From: Verrucomicrobiota bacterium
Lineage (GTDB): Bacteria > Verrucomicrobiota > Verrucomicrobiia > Opitutales > Opitutaceae
Assembly (NCBI GenBank): GCA_014584295.1
Contig: JACTNC010000019.1
Coordinates: 1-64,000, forward strand
Reading direction: 5' to 3'
Length of the DNA stretch: 64,000 nucleotides
The position numbers and the translations under genes were made by a program. Under the pieces are notes generated by a model. It did no database searches and was not told where the DNA came from. It saw only the letters and a program-made list of their open reading frames with translations. Each line of letters opens with the position of its first letter. Within the stretch, counting starts at the first letter, position 1. This document shows positions 35,324 through 44,937 of this stretch, piece by piece.

Positions 35324-37960
35324 CTATTTTTCTACAATCAACTCAAACGACTGGCGGGGTGTGATTGACAGGAGTCCGCTGGCGGGGAGTCCGGTGATTT
35401 GGAATCCAGCGCGGGTGAGACTGGCGGTGTGGAGGTGAATCGCGGTGGTGGGCGAATGGGTGTCGATCGGTGCCAGTTTCAAGGTCGCCGTTTTCCCATC
35501 GGCGCTGACTGACAAGGTCAGACTGACAACTCCGCCGGCTGTCCTCCATTGTTTCAGGCGGTTGATCGCGCCAGCGCGTAGCCATTCCTTCGGGATGCTG
35601 CCGAGGAGGTGGATGTCTCCGTCATGCTCGTAGGCGAGCATCGAACCCGCCAGAAGCGGCATCATGGCTGCGGCGAAACAGTGCGGTTGGTCGCCCGCGA
35701 GTTTGAGCGGCTTGCCTACAAGCGATTGTTCCTCGACCCAGGTTCCGAGGGGCGATGCATGATTCGCCGCGGCGTAGAGAACGTCGGCGGCCTTGGTGTC
35801 GCGCCCGAGCATGAGTGCCTCGAGTCCGTAGAACATTCCCATGCCCGCCCAGTTTCCGCCGGGCATCCATCCCATGCTGACGGGAAGACCCTGTTCCTCG
35901 ACGGACTCGAGCAACGCGAACGTGCCATTCACGAGTTCATGGTCTGACGGCAGCCATCCGCCGCCGTTGATATTGGCGTCCATGAAGGCCCACTGGGTGA
36001 GTTGGGGAATCGGATCCTTGCCCCGGAAACCCACGCGCACCGGCAGATAGAGATTGCCCTTTGCATCGCGTCGCTGGTCGCGCAGTCGGTTGCGCTCGAA
36101 TGCCGAACGCAGTTCCGACGAGAACGTTTCGATGGAGGCGACGTCGGTCTTGAACTCCAGTTTCCTGGCCATCCGCAAGGCGGCCTGCAAGCCGGTGAGG
36201 GTGCAATAGACCGAAGAGTACTCGGCACCGATGTCCAGAATACCGCCGTCGCTGAAGCCGGGCGGGAACATGCCTGAATACGGTGCGTCAAGGTGAGACA
36301 GGGTGGAGTCGCGCAGTGCGCGTAGTCCGCCGATACCTCGCATGATCTGCGGCCACATGGTTCGCACGTAGTCCCAATTGCCGGAGATCTGGGCATCGCG
36401 TTCGACGGCCCAGATCACTTCGGCGGTGGCGCGGTAGATCGCCTGCGGATACAATTCGTCGATGATGCCATCGGGACGCTGGTGGTTGAACAGGGCATCG
36501 AAAGTCTGCCTCGCTGCGCGCGAATCACCCAACTGCGCTGCCAGCGTGGTCATGTAGACGGCGTCGGCGGCCCAGAGTCCCCGGTAGAGCGTGAAGCTCG
36601 CATTGAACTGCGTTTTCCCGTCGATCGTTTCCCGTCCCTGGAAGATGGTGCGGATCGAGGCATCGATCATGGCCTGGATTGCGGGATCCGCGACGGTTAT
36701 GTGGCCGAAGGGAATGCCCGAAGCCTGCCACCGGTCGCGGTGGATCCGTAGCGCGTCCTTGATGCTGGTCCTGCGTGCGAGTTGGACGTCCTCAACCGTG
36801 CTGCGTCCGGAATATACGCGGGTCAGGATCTCGCGTGTGCCGGGAGGAAACTCGAGATTCCAACCCTCGGGAGTTCGGGTCCATCCAGTGGCCGCAGGTG
36901 TCGTGTCGAGAAACGGGCGGTCGCCCTCGCTCACGAGACCGTTCTCGGAGAGTTGCAGACGTCGGCCGGTGCGGATTGCCAGGAGAGGCTGCACCCCTTC
37001 GGAATAGACAGCGTGCAGCAGGTCGACGCGCGGGTCCTGGTTGCGCATCTCGGTTCCGCAGGCGATGCGGAGCTCTGCGCGGTCCTTGCCGGCGAGGGAT
37101 CCTTCGAGCAGTTCCTGCCGGTTCAAAGCGATGCCGGCGGGATAGACCACGATGGTGGCGAGGGTCGTGTTGGGGTCGTGACCCTGGGGTGCAACGATGC
37201 GGATATCGAGCCAGCCATCGCGGTTGGCATCACTTGCATTGAAGAGGAAGACCTGCGGCTGATTGGGAGCGGCATTGAGGACCAGATCGACAATCTGTGC
37301 GGGCGCGCCTTCGACACGCATGTCGGCGATGCGCTGGTTCAAAGTTCGTTTGTAGCTCTCGCAAAATCCGAGCATGATGGTCCGTGAGCCGCGATCCCCG
37401 ACATGAATCTGGTAATGGATCGGCCGATTGACTCCCCAGGCGACGTTGCGGAATTCGGGCGAAACCCCTTCGGCAGGCGACGCCCAGTCAGTCGTGCCGG
37501 CAATGCCGTCGAGCCGCGTCCAACCGTTGCCGGTGCCGTTTGAAGGCGACGGTTTGGACGGAGGAAGCGAGAGCGTTGTGACCGTGATGCTGTCGTCGCC
37601 GCGCACCAGCCTCGAGCGCACGGCGGGGATCCGTGCATTGTCCACGAATGCCTGCCGATCCAGCATGAAGGCTGAACCAGCCGTGGTGGCCTCAATCGAG
37701 GTTAGTCCCTTAACGTAGGGGCCGGGTCCGAAGTCATAGAGCAACGCGCCACGTTCGTTTGCCATGGGCTTGTGCCAGTCCTCCGGAATGCCGAGCGGCT
37801 GATGCCACGTGGGCAGGCCATAGCGGAAATCGACACGCCGGCCGGCGGGCTCGGCAAAGAGACCACCCACTACAACGACCAACAGCATTGCGGCAAATGC
37901 TGTCCTACAGACATTAGAACGACCGAAGTAGGGTAGAGAAACGGGTTGGCTGAAGCGCAT
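35324..37960 (-). CDS. Exported (alpha/alpha)6-barrel glycoside hydrolase of unassigned family
   Basis: An 878-residue protein with an N-terminal signal sequence (hydrophobic AAMLLVVVVGGLFAEP). The first 400 residues are beta-rich. Residues about 430-780 look like a six-hairpin glycosidase barrel (FTLYRGLWAADAVYMTTLAAQLGD, FNHQRPDGIIDELYPQAIYR, GWMPGGNWAGMGMFYG, DQPHCFAAAMMPLLAG), and the C-terminus is a small beta domain. I cannot give a GH number; GH78- or GH95-like enzymes share this fold. Start ATG 37960 is preferred to a GTG at 38014 because it gives a compact signal peptide. It is on its own transcript, converging with the LacI gene and diverging from the secreted 220-residue protein; probably part of the glycan locus to the right. 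Confidence 0.72.
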   Translation of the reverse strand: MRFSQPVSLPYFGRSNVCRTAFAAMLLVVVVGGLFAEPAGRRVDFRYGLPTWHQPLGIPEDWHKPMANERGALLYDFGPGPYVKGLTSIEATTAGSAFMLDRQAFVDNARIPAVRSRLVRGDDSITVTTLSLPPSKPSPSNGTGNGWTRLDGIAGTTDWASPAEGVSPEFRNVAWGVNRPIHYQIHVGDRGSRTIMLGFCESYKRTLNQRIADMRVEGAPAQIVDLVLNAAPNQPQVFLFNASDANRDGWLDIRIVAPQGHDPNTTLATIVVYPAGIALNRQELLEGSLAGKDRAELRIACGTEMRNQDPRVDLLHAVYSEGVQPLLAIRTGRRLQLSENGLVSEGDRPFLDTTPAATGWTRTPEGWNLEFPPGTREILTRVYSGRSTVEDVQLARRTSIKDALRIHRDRWQASGIPFGHITVADPAIQAMIDASIRTIFQGRETIDGKTQFNASFTLYRGLWAADAVYMTTLAAQLGDSRAARQTFDALFNHQRPDGIIDELYPQAIYRATAEVIWAVERDAQISGNWDYVRTMWPQIMRGIGGLRALRDSTLSHLDAPYSGMFPPGFSDGGILDIGAEYSSVYCTLTGLQAALRMARKLEFKTDVASIETFSSELRSAFERNRLRDQRRDAKGNLYLPVRVGFRGKDPIPQLTQWAFMDANINGGGWLPSDHELVNGTFALLESVEEQGLPVSMGWMPGGNWAGMGMFYGLEALMLGRDTKAADVLYAAANHASPLGTWVEEQSLVGKPLKLAGDQPHCFAAAMMPLLAGSMLAYEHDGDIHLLGSIPKEWLRAGAINRLKQWRTAGGVVSLTLSVSADGKTATLKLAPIDTHSPTTAIHLHTASLTRAGFQITGLPASGLLSITPRQSFELIVEK

Positions 37961-38196
37961 GCTTGTGAGGAGTGTCGAGGGAAAGGCTCTTTCTCCCTGC
38001 GCGGATACAAGCACTCAAGTCAGGAGATTGCGTCCGGCATGAGAATCACTGATATCAGCTTTGCCATTGGACCGCCGTGGCAAGCTACGGATGCCTGACT
38101 GGCGGAAACTGCAAACGACCGCGCAACAGGGTCGTTGAGGGAACTTGTAACTCCATATTGGCATCGTATGTTCATATCGGATCCTCTCTCATCGCC

Positions 38197-38859
38197 ATGC
38201 GTCTTTCGAAGTCCCTCTCAAGCCTGCTGACGTTGATGGGTGTCGTTGGTGTGACACTACTGACAGGCAGCTCCGGCCGGGCGCAGTTCGTCCTGGACCG
38301 ACCCTTTACCGAATCCCTGGCAAGCGAGGAACAATCGTCTGCGGGGCTGGCGAAGCTTTCTTCGAAGCAGATCGAGGAATTGAACAAGCAGATCACGAAG
38401 GAGCTCAAACTTGCCCGGCAGGGCGATGTCCGTGGCTTCTCCACGACGTTTTCGCAGCGCCGCACGGCCGCACAGCGAACAGCTGCGGGGCTGGATCTTC
38501 TGACGGAAGCGGAATTGAAGGTATTGGATGACGTCATTGCCCGCACCATGGCTCAGCCCAGCCTTCCTGGCACCGTGGCCCGGGTCACATCGATCGACTC
38601 GATTGAAACGACGCGGATCAAACCGGAGGTGCACGGGGCCGTTTCGATGACCTATGGCATGGCCAGCGGAGGCAGGAGTTTTTATGGTGGGTCGATGGCC
38701 ATGAGCGTTGATGATCCAAACACCGGGCTGTCTGCTGCCATTCAGGTCAGTCAGTATCGCGGTGACGGCATATTTTTCGGCGGCGGATATGGGTGTGGAA
38801 GATACGGCTGGAACAGGGATTTCGGCAGAGCCCGCAGCGCACTTCCGCCTTTGCGCTAG
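38197..38859 (+). CDS. Secreted protein of unknown function
   Basis: A 220-residue protein with a clear signal peptide (MRLSKSLSSLLTLMGVVGVT... cleavage near GRAQ). The mature part has a Lys/Glu-rich helical region (KLSSKQIEELNKQITKELKLARQ) and a Gly/Ser/Tyr-rich C-terminus (GGRSFYGGSMAMS, FFGGGYGCGRYGW). I do not recognise it. The length before the ATG at 38197 adds no signal-like sequence, which supports this start. It converges on the LacI gene with a 7-bp gap and is divergent from the glycosidase to the left. Confidence 0.6.
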   Translation: MRLSKSLSSLLTLMGVVGVTLLTGSSGRAQFVLDRPFTESLASEEQSSAGLAKLSSKQIEELNKQITKELKLARQGDVRGFSTTFSQRRTAAQRTAAGLDLLTEAELKVLDDVIARTMAQPSLPGTVARVTSIDSIETTRIKPEVHGAVSMTYGMASGGRSFYGGSMAMSVDDPNTGLSAAIQVSQYRGDGIFFGGGYGCGRYGWNRDFGRARSALPPLR

Positions 38860-38866
38860 TCGAGGG

Positions 38867-39919
38867 TCACGGATCATCGTGACCAGTTTGATCGTTGGAA
38901 GAGGCAGGTGCCGCCTGCCCGGTGGTTCGGTGCGGGGCGGTGCTGCCGGCGTTCCAAGTCGTGCCGACCAGGAGGGTCACGGGAGCAGTGGCCGAATCGG
39001 TTTCGGTGCGGTAGAGATCAGCCACCAGCAGGTCCACCGCGCGGCGGCCCACCTGCAGGGAGTTTTGGTGAATGCCGGTCAGTGTCGTATCGTCATCCAC
39101 CATGGTGTAGGCGATCGGGAATCTGGCGTGGTGTTCCGCCATCCAGCGGGTCACCTTCAGATCCTGCGAAATCAGGACATCAGGTGACGATTGTTCGAGC
39201 CAGTGCTCCAACTGATGCGCATTGGTGGGTTTGATCACGGGCAGGTCGAGGTCGGGGAAAAGCCTTGTGCGCTCTGCGAGATAGCTTCCTTCCCACAACT
39301 TGCCGACATGGGTCACCCCGCTCGGGGCCAGTCTGGGACTTTCCGAGCGCAACACCAGTCCAGGCCTTCGGTACCCAAGCGCGGCGAGTTGCTCCAGCGC
39401 CTGGCCCATCGCTGAGAAATGATCGATTGAGACGCGGTTGATGTGGGCTGACTGGAACTTGTACCCGAGTGCAACCACCAGGAAGTGCTGCGGAAGCAGC
39501 TCAAGATTCACCGAGACATCCAGGATCGGCAGCGTCAGCACACCGCGGATGCTGCGCGTTTCGAGGATGCCCGTGAGGCGCTGGCAGCTGAGCTTGCGGG
39601 CCTCGACCACAAAGACTTCGACCTGGTATCCGAGATCCTCCGCCCGGCGACGGGCTCCCTCGTGGTAGAGACGACACGCGAGGCTTTCTTTCCAGTCCGA
39701 ACTTGTAGCGACCATCGCGATCGTCGGCCGGTATTCGGTCTTGGTGACACCCTTTCTATACGAATAGAGCGCATTGAGCATCGGATCCGGCCTATAGCCG
39801 AACTTTTCGGCGAGCTGCTGGATGCGGTGGCGCGTGGCCTCCGGGATGGAGGGCTGACTGCGCAGGGCGCGCGACACTGTTGAAACGCTCACCCCTGCGG
39901 CTTTCGCCAGCTGATTCAT
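38867..39919 (-). CDS. LacI-family transcriptional regulator
   Basis: A 350-residue regulator with MNQLAKAAGVSVSTVSRALRSQPSIPEATRHRIQQLAEKFGY-like helix-turn-helix at the start and a sugar-binding sensor core (PTIAMVATSSDWKES, ARRRAEDLGYQVEVFVVEA, IRGVLTLPI, VSIDHFSAMGQALEQLAALGYRRPGLV, DVLISQD, TGIHQNSLQVGRRAVDLLV). The tail (about 325-350) is Thr/Ala/Asp-rich. ATG 39919 is used; ATG 39940 would overlap a palindrome. It is divergent from a sulfatase gene across an 87-bp gap holding two palindromes, so it probably controls the sulfatase locus and itself. Confidence 0.9.
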   Translation of the reverse strand: MNQLAKAAGVSVSTVSRALRSQPSIPEATRHRIQQLAEKFGYRPDPMLNALYSYRKGVTKTEYRPTIAMVATSSDWKESLACRLYHEGARRRAEDLGYQVEVFVVEARKLSCQRLTGILETRSIRGVLTLPILDVSVNLELLPQHFLVVALGYKFQSAHINRVSIDHFSAMGQALEQLAALGYRRPGLVLRSESPRLAPSGVTHVGKLWEGSYLAERTRLFPDLDLPVIKPTNAHQLEHWLEQSSPDVLISQDLKVTRWMAEHHARFPIAYTMVDDDTTLTGIHQNSLQVGRRAVDLLVADLYRTETDSATAPVTLLVGTTWNAGSTAPHRTTGQAAPASSNDQTGHDDP

Positions 39920-39939
39920 GCTAGTCCGAGGCGCCTGCA

Positions 39940-39980
39940 TGCAATACTTTGCACAAAAGGTCCCTCGTTTTTTCAAACGA
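39940..39980. promoter_or_regulatory. Two palindromes between the LacI gene and the sulfatase gene
   Basis: Palindrome 1 is TGCAA-TACT-TTGCA (39940-39953). Palindrome 2 is TCGTTT-TTTC-AAACGA (39965-39980). Their centres are 26 bp apart, between two divergent genes. They are likely operators for the LacI protein or another regulator. A half-site-like TTGC/GCAA pattern also recurs in the gap before the TonB receptor at 49323. Confidence 0.5.
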
Positions 39981-40006
39981 AATCGGAACTCTGGAGCAAC
40001 CTCGTC

Positions 40007-41536
40007 ATGTCGCTGCTCCCCATCTCGATCTTTAGTCGCTTGAGCGACCGCGTATCCATCAGATTTGGCCTGCTGGCTGCGCTTGGATTGAGCTTGGCCA
40101 TTGGCGATGCTGGGGCCGAAACGGCGGGGAAAGATGTGACGCATCTGGGTCGTCCGAATATCCTGTTGTTGCTCGCCGACAACTGGGCGGCTCCCCACAG
40201 CTCGTTTTTGGGAGATCGTACGGTGCGAACCCCCAACTTCGACCGTCTTGCTCGGGAAGGGATGTACTTTGACAACGCCTTTTGTCCCGTGCCCTCGTGC
40301 TCACCGACACGCGCAAGCATGCTGGCCGGGCGCTACGCGCACCAGCTCGGCGAGGCGGTGAATCTGTGGAGCTCCTTTCCTCCGGAATATCCGCTGCTGA
40401 CGGATCTGCTGCGCCGCGCCGGTTATCTCACTGCATATTCCGGCAAGGGTTGGGCGCCTGGAAACTATGTTGTCGGAGGCTGGGCTGAGAATCCGGTTGG
40501 TCATCGGTATGCTGACTTTGCCACGTTTCTGGATAAGACGTCGCGCGAGCAGCCGTTTTTCTTCTGGGTTGGCAATCTCGATACTGCCATCGGACAATGG
40601 GATTACCGTCCAGAGGCGGCGAAAGGGCTTGATGCCGCGACGGTGCAGGTGCCCGCGCATCTGCCGGACACGCCCGAGGTGCGCGCGGCACTGCTCGCCT
40701 ATTACAATGGCGTGCGACGCTTCGATCACGCAGTGGGCGAGGCGATGGCGGCCTTGGCGAGGCATGGCCTCGCGGACAACACGATTGTGGTCTGTTGCGG
40801 TGACAATGGATGGCAGATCCCGCGTGGGTTGGCGAACTGCTATGACGATGGTCTCAAGGTGCCGATGGCTGTGTGGGGAAAGGCGATTGCAGGTCACCGG
40901 AGGGAAGGTGCGTTCGTAAGCCTGGGCGAATTCGCGCCCACGGTGCTCGAACTGGTGGGACTTCCCGTTCCTGTTTCAATGACGTGTGGCAGTTTTGCCG
41001 GTCTCATCCGGGGTCTGCACGATCAGGCAGGGCGGGATGCGGTGTTCGTCGAGCGCGAGCGACATGCCAATGTGCGGGCGGGCGACCTTGGTTATCCGAT
41101 TCGCGGCATCCGTACACGTGATCACCTGCTGCTGCTCAATCTGCGACCCGATCGCTGGCCTGCGGGAGATCCTGTGAAACATCAGTCGGTCGGGCCCTAT
41201 GGCGACATCGACAACAGTCCGATCAAGTCACTGCTCATGCAGCGGCAGGACGATCCAGGCATGCAGCGCTACTTTGAGCTTTCGTTCGCGCACCGGCCTG
41301 CGGTCGAACTGTACGATCTGCGCAAGGATCCCGGCCAATTGGTTAATGTCGCCGAGCGGCCGGAAAATGCCGCGACGGTTGCCGCGCTTCGGCAGCGTGT
41401 GATGGACTGGATGCGTGCGACACAGGATCCGCGCATGGATCCGGCGGACAACAGCATCGATGGGTTCCACTACTACGGTGATGTCAATACGTGGGACAGG
41501 GACAACTTCGATGGGGCCCACCTGTTCACGCATTGA
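40007..41536 (+). CDS. Exported sulfatase, SGSH-like (S1 family)
   Basis: A 509-residue sulfatase. The FGly site is C98-S-P-T-R102 within PSCSPTRASMLAGR, the metal site starts with LLLADNW (Asp58; the usual second Asp is Asn) and the C-terminus has CGDNGWQIPRGLANCYDDGLKVP. A signal-like hydrophobic stretch (FGLLAALGLSLAIGDAGA) suggests export. The CSPTR form and the phrase HQLGEAVNLWSSFPPE resemble heparan N-sulfatase-like enzymes; substrate is not proven. It has a GGAG site about 10 nt before the ATG. It is divergent from the LacI gene and followed by a ROK kinase. Maturation needs an FGly-generating enzyme encoded elsewhere. Confidence 0.9.
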   Translation: MSLLPISIFSRLSDRVSIRFGLLAALGLSLAIGDAGAETAGKDVTHLGRPNILLLLADNWAAPHSSFLGDRTVRTPNFDRLAREGMYFDNAFCPVPSCSPTRASMLAGRYAHQLGEAVNLWSSFPPEYPLLTDLLRRAGYLTAYSGKGWAPGNYVVGGWAENPVGHRYADFATFLDKTSREQPFFFWVGNLDTAIGQWDYRPEAAKGLDAATVQVPAHLPDTPEVRAALLAYYNGVRRFDHAVGEAMAALARHGLADNTIVVCCGDNGWQIPRGLANCYDDGLKVPMAVWGKAIAGHRREGAFVSLGEFAPTVLELVGLPVPVSMTCGSFAGLIRGLHDQAGRDAVFVERERHANVRAGDLGYPIRGIRTRDHLLLLNLRPDRWPAGDPVKHQSVGPYGDIDNSPIKSLLMQRQDDPGMQRYFELSFAHRPAVELYDLRKDPGQLVNVAERPENAATVAALRQRVMDWMRATQDPRMDPADNSIDGFHYYGDVNTWDRDNFDGAHLFTH

Positions 41537-41759
41537 GCGACATCCATTCGGACCCGCGTCTAGCCAGGCAAACGCTTTCGAACTCCTCCATGAAACCACG
41601 GTTCTGGAAAATGGATGCGCCTGGAAGGAGTCGTGAAGAGATATTTTGCGGACCGGGAAACTTCGGGTGCGAATCAGCAGCGGGACGTGGCAGGGCAGTG
41701 TGATTCACGAGAGGCAACTCACGTAATTGTTTCCCAAATCAAGCGGATCCCGGACGGGC

Positions 41760-42527
41760 ATGGATACAGTCATCGGCATCGATATCGGAGTGTCATCCCT
41801 GAAGGCCGCGCCCGTGGACCCGGCGAGCGGTCGGCTGCTTGGGGATATTCGCTCGATGGCCATGCCGCGTCCCCTTGCACGCGGGCAACTCGTGACGGCG
41901 ATTGCGAATCTTGCGAGGAGCTTTGGCTGCGCATCGGCGATCGGCATTGCTTTCCCCTGTGTGGTGCAGAACGGACGAATCATCACCTCGGACAATCTTC
42001 ATCGGGAAACGGCCGGCATCGACACCCCCATGCTGACGCGGGCAACCGGATCGCCCGTGGTCTTGCTGAACGATGCGGAGGCGGCTGCGCGCGCGGAGAT
42101 GCAGTTTGGCGCGGGGCGTGGTCGGACGGAGAAGACGCTTGTCCTGACCTTTGGCACCGGCATTGGCTCGGCGATGGCCCATGATGGTGTGGTGATACCC
42201 TGCGAATTGGGCGCGCTGCCTCTGCGAGGGGACCGCGCAGAGCGTTATGCCTCGGCTGCCTGCCGGAACATTGCCAATCTCACGTGGTCGGCATGGGGAT
42301 CGCGAGTGGGTGAATTCCTCGAACTGGTTGAGGGCATCCTCTGGCCGGAGTTGATCATCATCGGCGGTGGCGTTGCGGCGCAGCACCGCAGATTTTTCAA
42401 GCAGCTCCATCCACGGGCCGAGGTTGTTCCAGCGGGATTGAGGAACCATGCGGGCATCGTTGGCGCCGCAATACTGGCCACAGGCCTGCTTTCCGGCAAT
42501 CAGTCGAGTCTCGGGGGCTTGCCGTAG
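41760..42527 (+). CDS. ROK-family kinase, polyphosphate-glucokinase-like
   Basis: A 255-residue sugar kinase of the ROK/polyphosphate glucokinase type: IGIDIGVSSLKAAPVD (phosphate-binding start), IGIAFPCVVQNG, LLNDAEAAARAEMQFG, VLTFGTGIGSAMAHDG and CELGALPL, then ELIIIGGGVAAQH. The usual sugar-binding Glu-His is reduced to ELG. The ATG at 41760 fits the family; a longer open frame starts at 41727. It follows the sulfatase by 223 bp and its last 28 bp overlap the end of the second sulfatase gene on the other strand. It likely phosphorylates a hexose from the degraded glycan. Confidence 0.85.
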   Translation: MDTVIGIDIGVSSLKAAPVDPASGRLLGDIRSMAMPRPLARGQLVTAIANLARSFGCASAIGIAFPCVVQNGRIITSDNLHRETAGIDTPMLTRATGSPVVLLNDAEAAARAEMQFGAGRGRTEKTLVLTFGTGIGSAMAHDGVVIPCELGALPLRGDRAERYASAACRNIANLTWSAWGSRVGEFLELVEGILWPELIIIGGGVAAQHRRFFKQLHPRAEVVPAGLRNHAGIVGAAILATGLLSGNQSSLGGLP

Positions 42528-44002
42528 TACGGGAAATGATCCCACGCGTCATTTGCGGGGTCCGTTCGCGGGTCGGCGGTGTCGCGCATCCAGCGGTCCA
42601 GACGCTTTCGGAGTTCCTCCAGGTTTTTTCTGTACCGAGGCTGCCCGGCGACATTCGTGAGCTGATGCGGATCCTTGGAGAGGTCGTACAGTTCTTCTGC
42701 AGGTCGCTTGTCGAAAATGAGGGAAATGTACCCGGCAAAGGCGGGGTCCTTGAGGTGTTGGAGCAGGTAATCCTTGGTGAGCGTCGTGTCGACATCGCCA
42801 AAGGGGCGCCCGTGCACAAAGAGCACATCGGGATCACCGGCTGGCCAGCGATCGGGGCGGAGATTGCGAACGTAGAGAAAATCCCGTGTGCGGATTGCGC
42901 GCATGGGATAGCTCTGGTTGTCCCGGCGGACGTTCGCATGACGTTCGCGCTCGATGAAGGCAGCATCGCGCGGAGCGGGATCCGGGAGCCCAAGCAACAG
43001 GTCGCAGAAGCTGTGAAGCGTCATCGATGAAGGCGGGGTTATTCCGGCGAGGTCGAGGATGGTGGGGCCGAGTTCGGCGACATTGACGAACTCCTCGACC
43101 TTGCGCCCCTGCTGGATGTGCCCGCTCCAGCGTATTGCGAGCGGCACGCGCGAGCCGGAGTCGTAGCAGTTTGCGAGGCCGCGCGGCATCTGCCAGCCAT
43201 TGTCGCTCGTGTAGATCACAATGGTATTCTCGAGTTGCCCGGCTCCTTCCAATGCAGCGATGGCCTTCGCGGCGGCCTCATCCATCGACATCACGCCCCC
43301 GTAGTAGTTGAGCAGATCCTTGCGGGTTTCCGGCGCGTCCGGCAACTCGGGAGGCACCGTGAGCCTTGAGACATCAAGGGCAGCCCGGGCCCTTTCGAGA
43401 AAGGGCAGGCGTCCGCCCTTGGTGGCCGTGTCGGTATTGCCGAGCCAGAAGAAGAAGGGCCTGCCGGAGCCGAGTCCTTTGTGAAACTCCTCGAAGCTGG
43501 CGAATTTTGGGCCGACAGGATTTTCGGTCCAGCCCGAGATCTCGTGGTTGCCGGGGGCCCAGGGTTTGCCGCTGTAGCCGATCGCGTAACCTGCGTTCTT
43601 CAGGAGTTCGGTGAAGACAGGAGTGTCCCTTGGAAACGCGCTCCAGAGACTGGCGCGCTCGCCCAATTGATGCGCGATCCGGCCTGTGAGCAGGCAGGAT
43701 CGTGTGGGTGAACAGGAGGGCACGGGGTTGAAGGTGTTCGAGAACACAACGCCCTCGCGTGCGATGCGATCAAACGCAGGCGTGCGGGCCATGGGGTCGC
43801 CGAGAATTCCGGCGTGTGGCCAGGCCCAGTTGTCTGCGAGGATCAGCAGGACGTTGGGACGCTTCACGGGCGCGGCGGCGACAAGCGAGGTCGCTCCCAT
43901 CAGAACCCACAAGCCGGCAATCCGATGGCCTTGCAGCAAGGCATGTGTCTTTCGGATGAGCCTGCAGAAGATGTCGATCAGCAGCATAAGAACAGGAATC
44001 AC
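42500..44002 (-). CDS. Exported sulfatase, SGSH-like (S1 family)
   Basis: A 500-residue sulfatase paralogous to the one at 40007, sharing ILADNWAWPHAGILGD and PVPSCSPTRSCLLTGR (FGly site C97-S-P-T-R101), plus YTSDNGWQMPRGLANCYDSGSRVP. The hydrophobic segment IAGLWVLMGATSLVAAAP serves as signal. Its ATG overlaps the lyase stop by 4 nt, so it is the last gene of a lyase-sulfatase pair; M35 is an alternative start. Its 3' end overlaps the ROK kinase gene on the opposite strand by 28 bp. The duplication suggests two sulfate positions on one glycan. Confidence 0.9.
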   Translation of the reverse strand: MIPVLMLLIDIFCRLIRKTHALLQGHRIAGLWVLMGATSLVAAAPVKRPNVLLILADNWAWPHAGILGDPMARTPAFDRIAREGVVFSNTFNPVPSCSPTRSCLLTGRIAHQLGERASLWSAFPRDTPVFTELLKNAGYAIGYSGKPWAPGNHEISGWTENPVGPKFASFEEFHKGLGSGRPFFFWLGNTDTATKGGRLPFLERARAALDVSRLTVPPELPDAPETRKDLLNYYGGVMSMDEAAAKAIAALEGAGQLENTIVIYTSDNGWQMPRGLANCYDSGSRVPLAIRWSGHIQQGRKVEEFVNVAELGPTILDLAGITPPSSMTLHSFCDLLLGLPDPAPRDAAFIERERHANVRRDNQSYPMRAIRTRDFLYVRNLRPDRWPAGDPDVLFVHGRPFGDVDTTLTKDYLLQHLKDPAFAGYISLIFDKRPAEELYDLSKDPHQLTNVAGQPRYRKNLEELRKRLDRWMRDTADPRTDPANDAWDHFPYYGKPPRLD

Positions 44003-44913
44003 CTTTTCGTGGAGTTTCCAGCCGCCGGAGGCGCGATGTCCTCGTATCGTGCACGTTCGCCGCCGATCTTCACGTCCGCCACATAGATGATTCTCTTTCT
44101 CACCTTGGTGGATGATCGTTCAAATGCAGATTTCCGATCGGGAGTCTTCAGGTTCCAGTTGGGATGGTAAATGCCGGTCTTGAAGTAGGGTGAGTAGGCA
44201 ACCCCGATCGTCGTGTAGATGTTGGCCCCCGTCCTTTCATAGACGAGCGCTCCATCTTTCCAGATTTTCAGGAAGCCATCCTTGCCAGCCGACCACCTTG
44301 CGTGGACAACGAGGGATACCCATGCACCTGGTTGTATCGGATCGGCGAGGGCAGTGGAGGTGCGGGTGGGGCCAGTCTGTGCCGCCCCGTAGTTTTGTTT
44401 GATCCACCACTTGTCGCCGCCGATGGAGATGGAGAGATTGGGAAAGGTGGAGCGCCAGTTGCCGGGGATCGCGTGCCACTGCATGACGATGTCATCGCCC
44501 TTGCCGTCATCGATTACCCAGTCGTCCGGGATGAAAATACGTTCGCCATACCAGCGCTCGGTGACACCGGTCTCGTGCGGCAGTGCCAGTTCAGACCGGA
44601 AGGAATTCGGCGCGCGCGGCACGGCAAATCGCGCGGCCTTGTGTCCGGCGCCGAGACCGGGAGCATCGACGATTGCGATGCGGTCCGGCGGCGGTGCGGG
44701 AATGCCGTAGTCTGCGTTTACCGAGAATTTCCAGCGGCCAAATTTTCCCGACTGGAAGTCATCCTGAAACAGGATTGGCCTGCCTGCAGTGAAGACTTCC
44801 GAAGCGGAGTAGGAGTAGTCCTTCGGCGAGGCGCCGGATACACGTGAAAGAGCCAGTCCCGTTATGAGGACAAGAGTGACGGCTAAGGCGGGCAGGTGAT
44901 ATTGGATTTTCAT
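43999..44913 (-). CDS. Exported polysaccharide lyase-like protein (PF14099-type jelly roll)
   Basis: A 304-residue protein with a signal peptide (LPALAVTLVLITGLALSRVSGA) and a concanavalin-like beta fold matching polysaccharide-lyase family proteins: FQDDFQSGKFGRWKF, SFRSELALPHETGVTERWYGERIFIPDDW, IVMQWHAIPG, WVSLVVHARWSAGKDGFLKIWKDG and AYSPYFKTGIYHPNW. The family includes glucuronan- and alginate/heparin-type lyases; no exact substrate can be given. It shares a 4-nt overlap with the sulfatase after it and follows the DUF5009 gene by 24 bp. The partners point to a sulfated uronic-acid-containing glycan. Confidence 0.78.
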   Translation of the reverse strand: MKIQYHLPALAVTLVLITGLALSRVSGASPKDYSYSASEVFTAGRPILFQDDFQSGKFGRWKFSVNADYGIPAPPPDRIAIVDAPGLGAGHKAARFAVPRAPNSFRSELALPHETGVTERWYGERIFIPDDWVIDDGKGDDIVMQWHAIPGNWRSTFPNLSISIGGDKWWIKQNYGAAQTGPTRTSTALADPIQPGAWVSLVVHARWSAGKDGFLKIWKDGALVYERTGANIYTTIGVAYSPYFKTGIYHPNWNLKTPDRKSAFERSSTKVRKRIIYVADVKIGGERARYEDIAPPAAGNSTKR

Positions 44914-44937
44914 GCCAGGGGTGGACGCAGGATCGGG

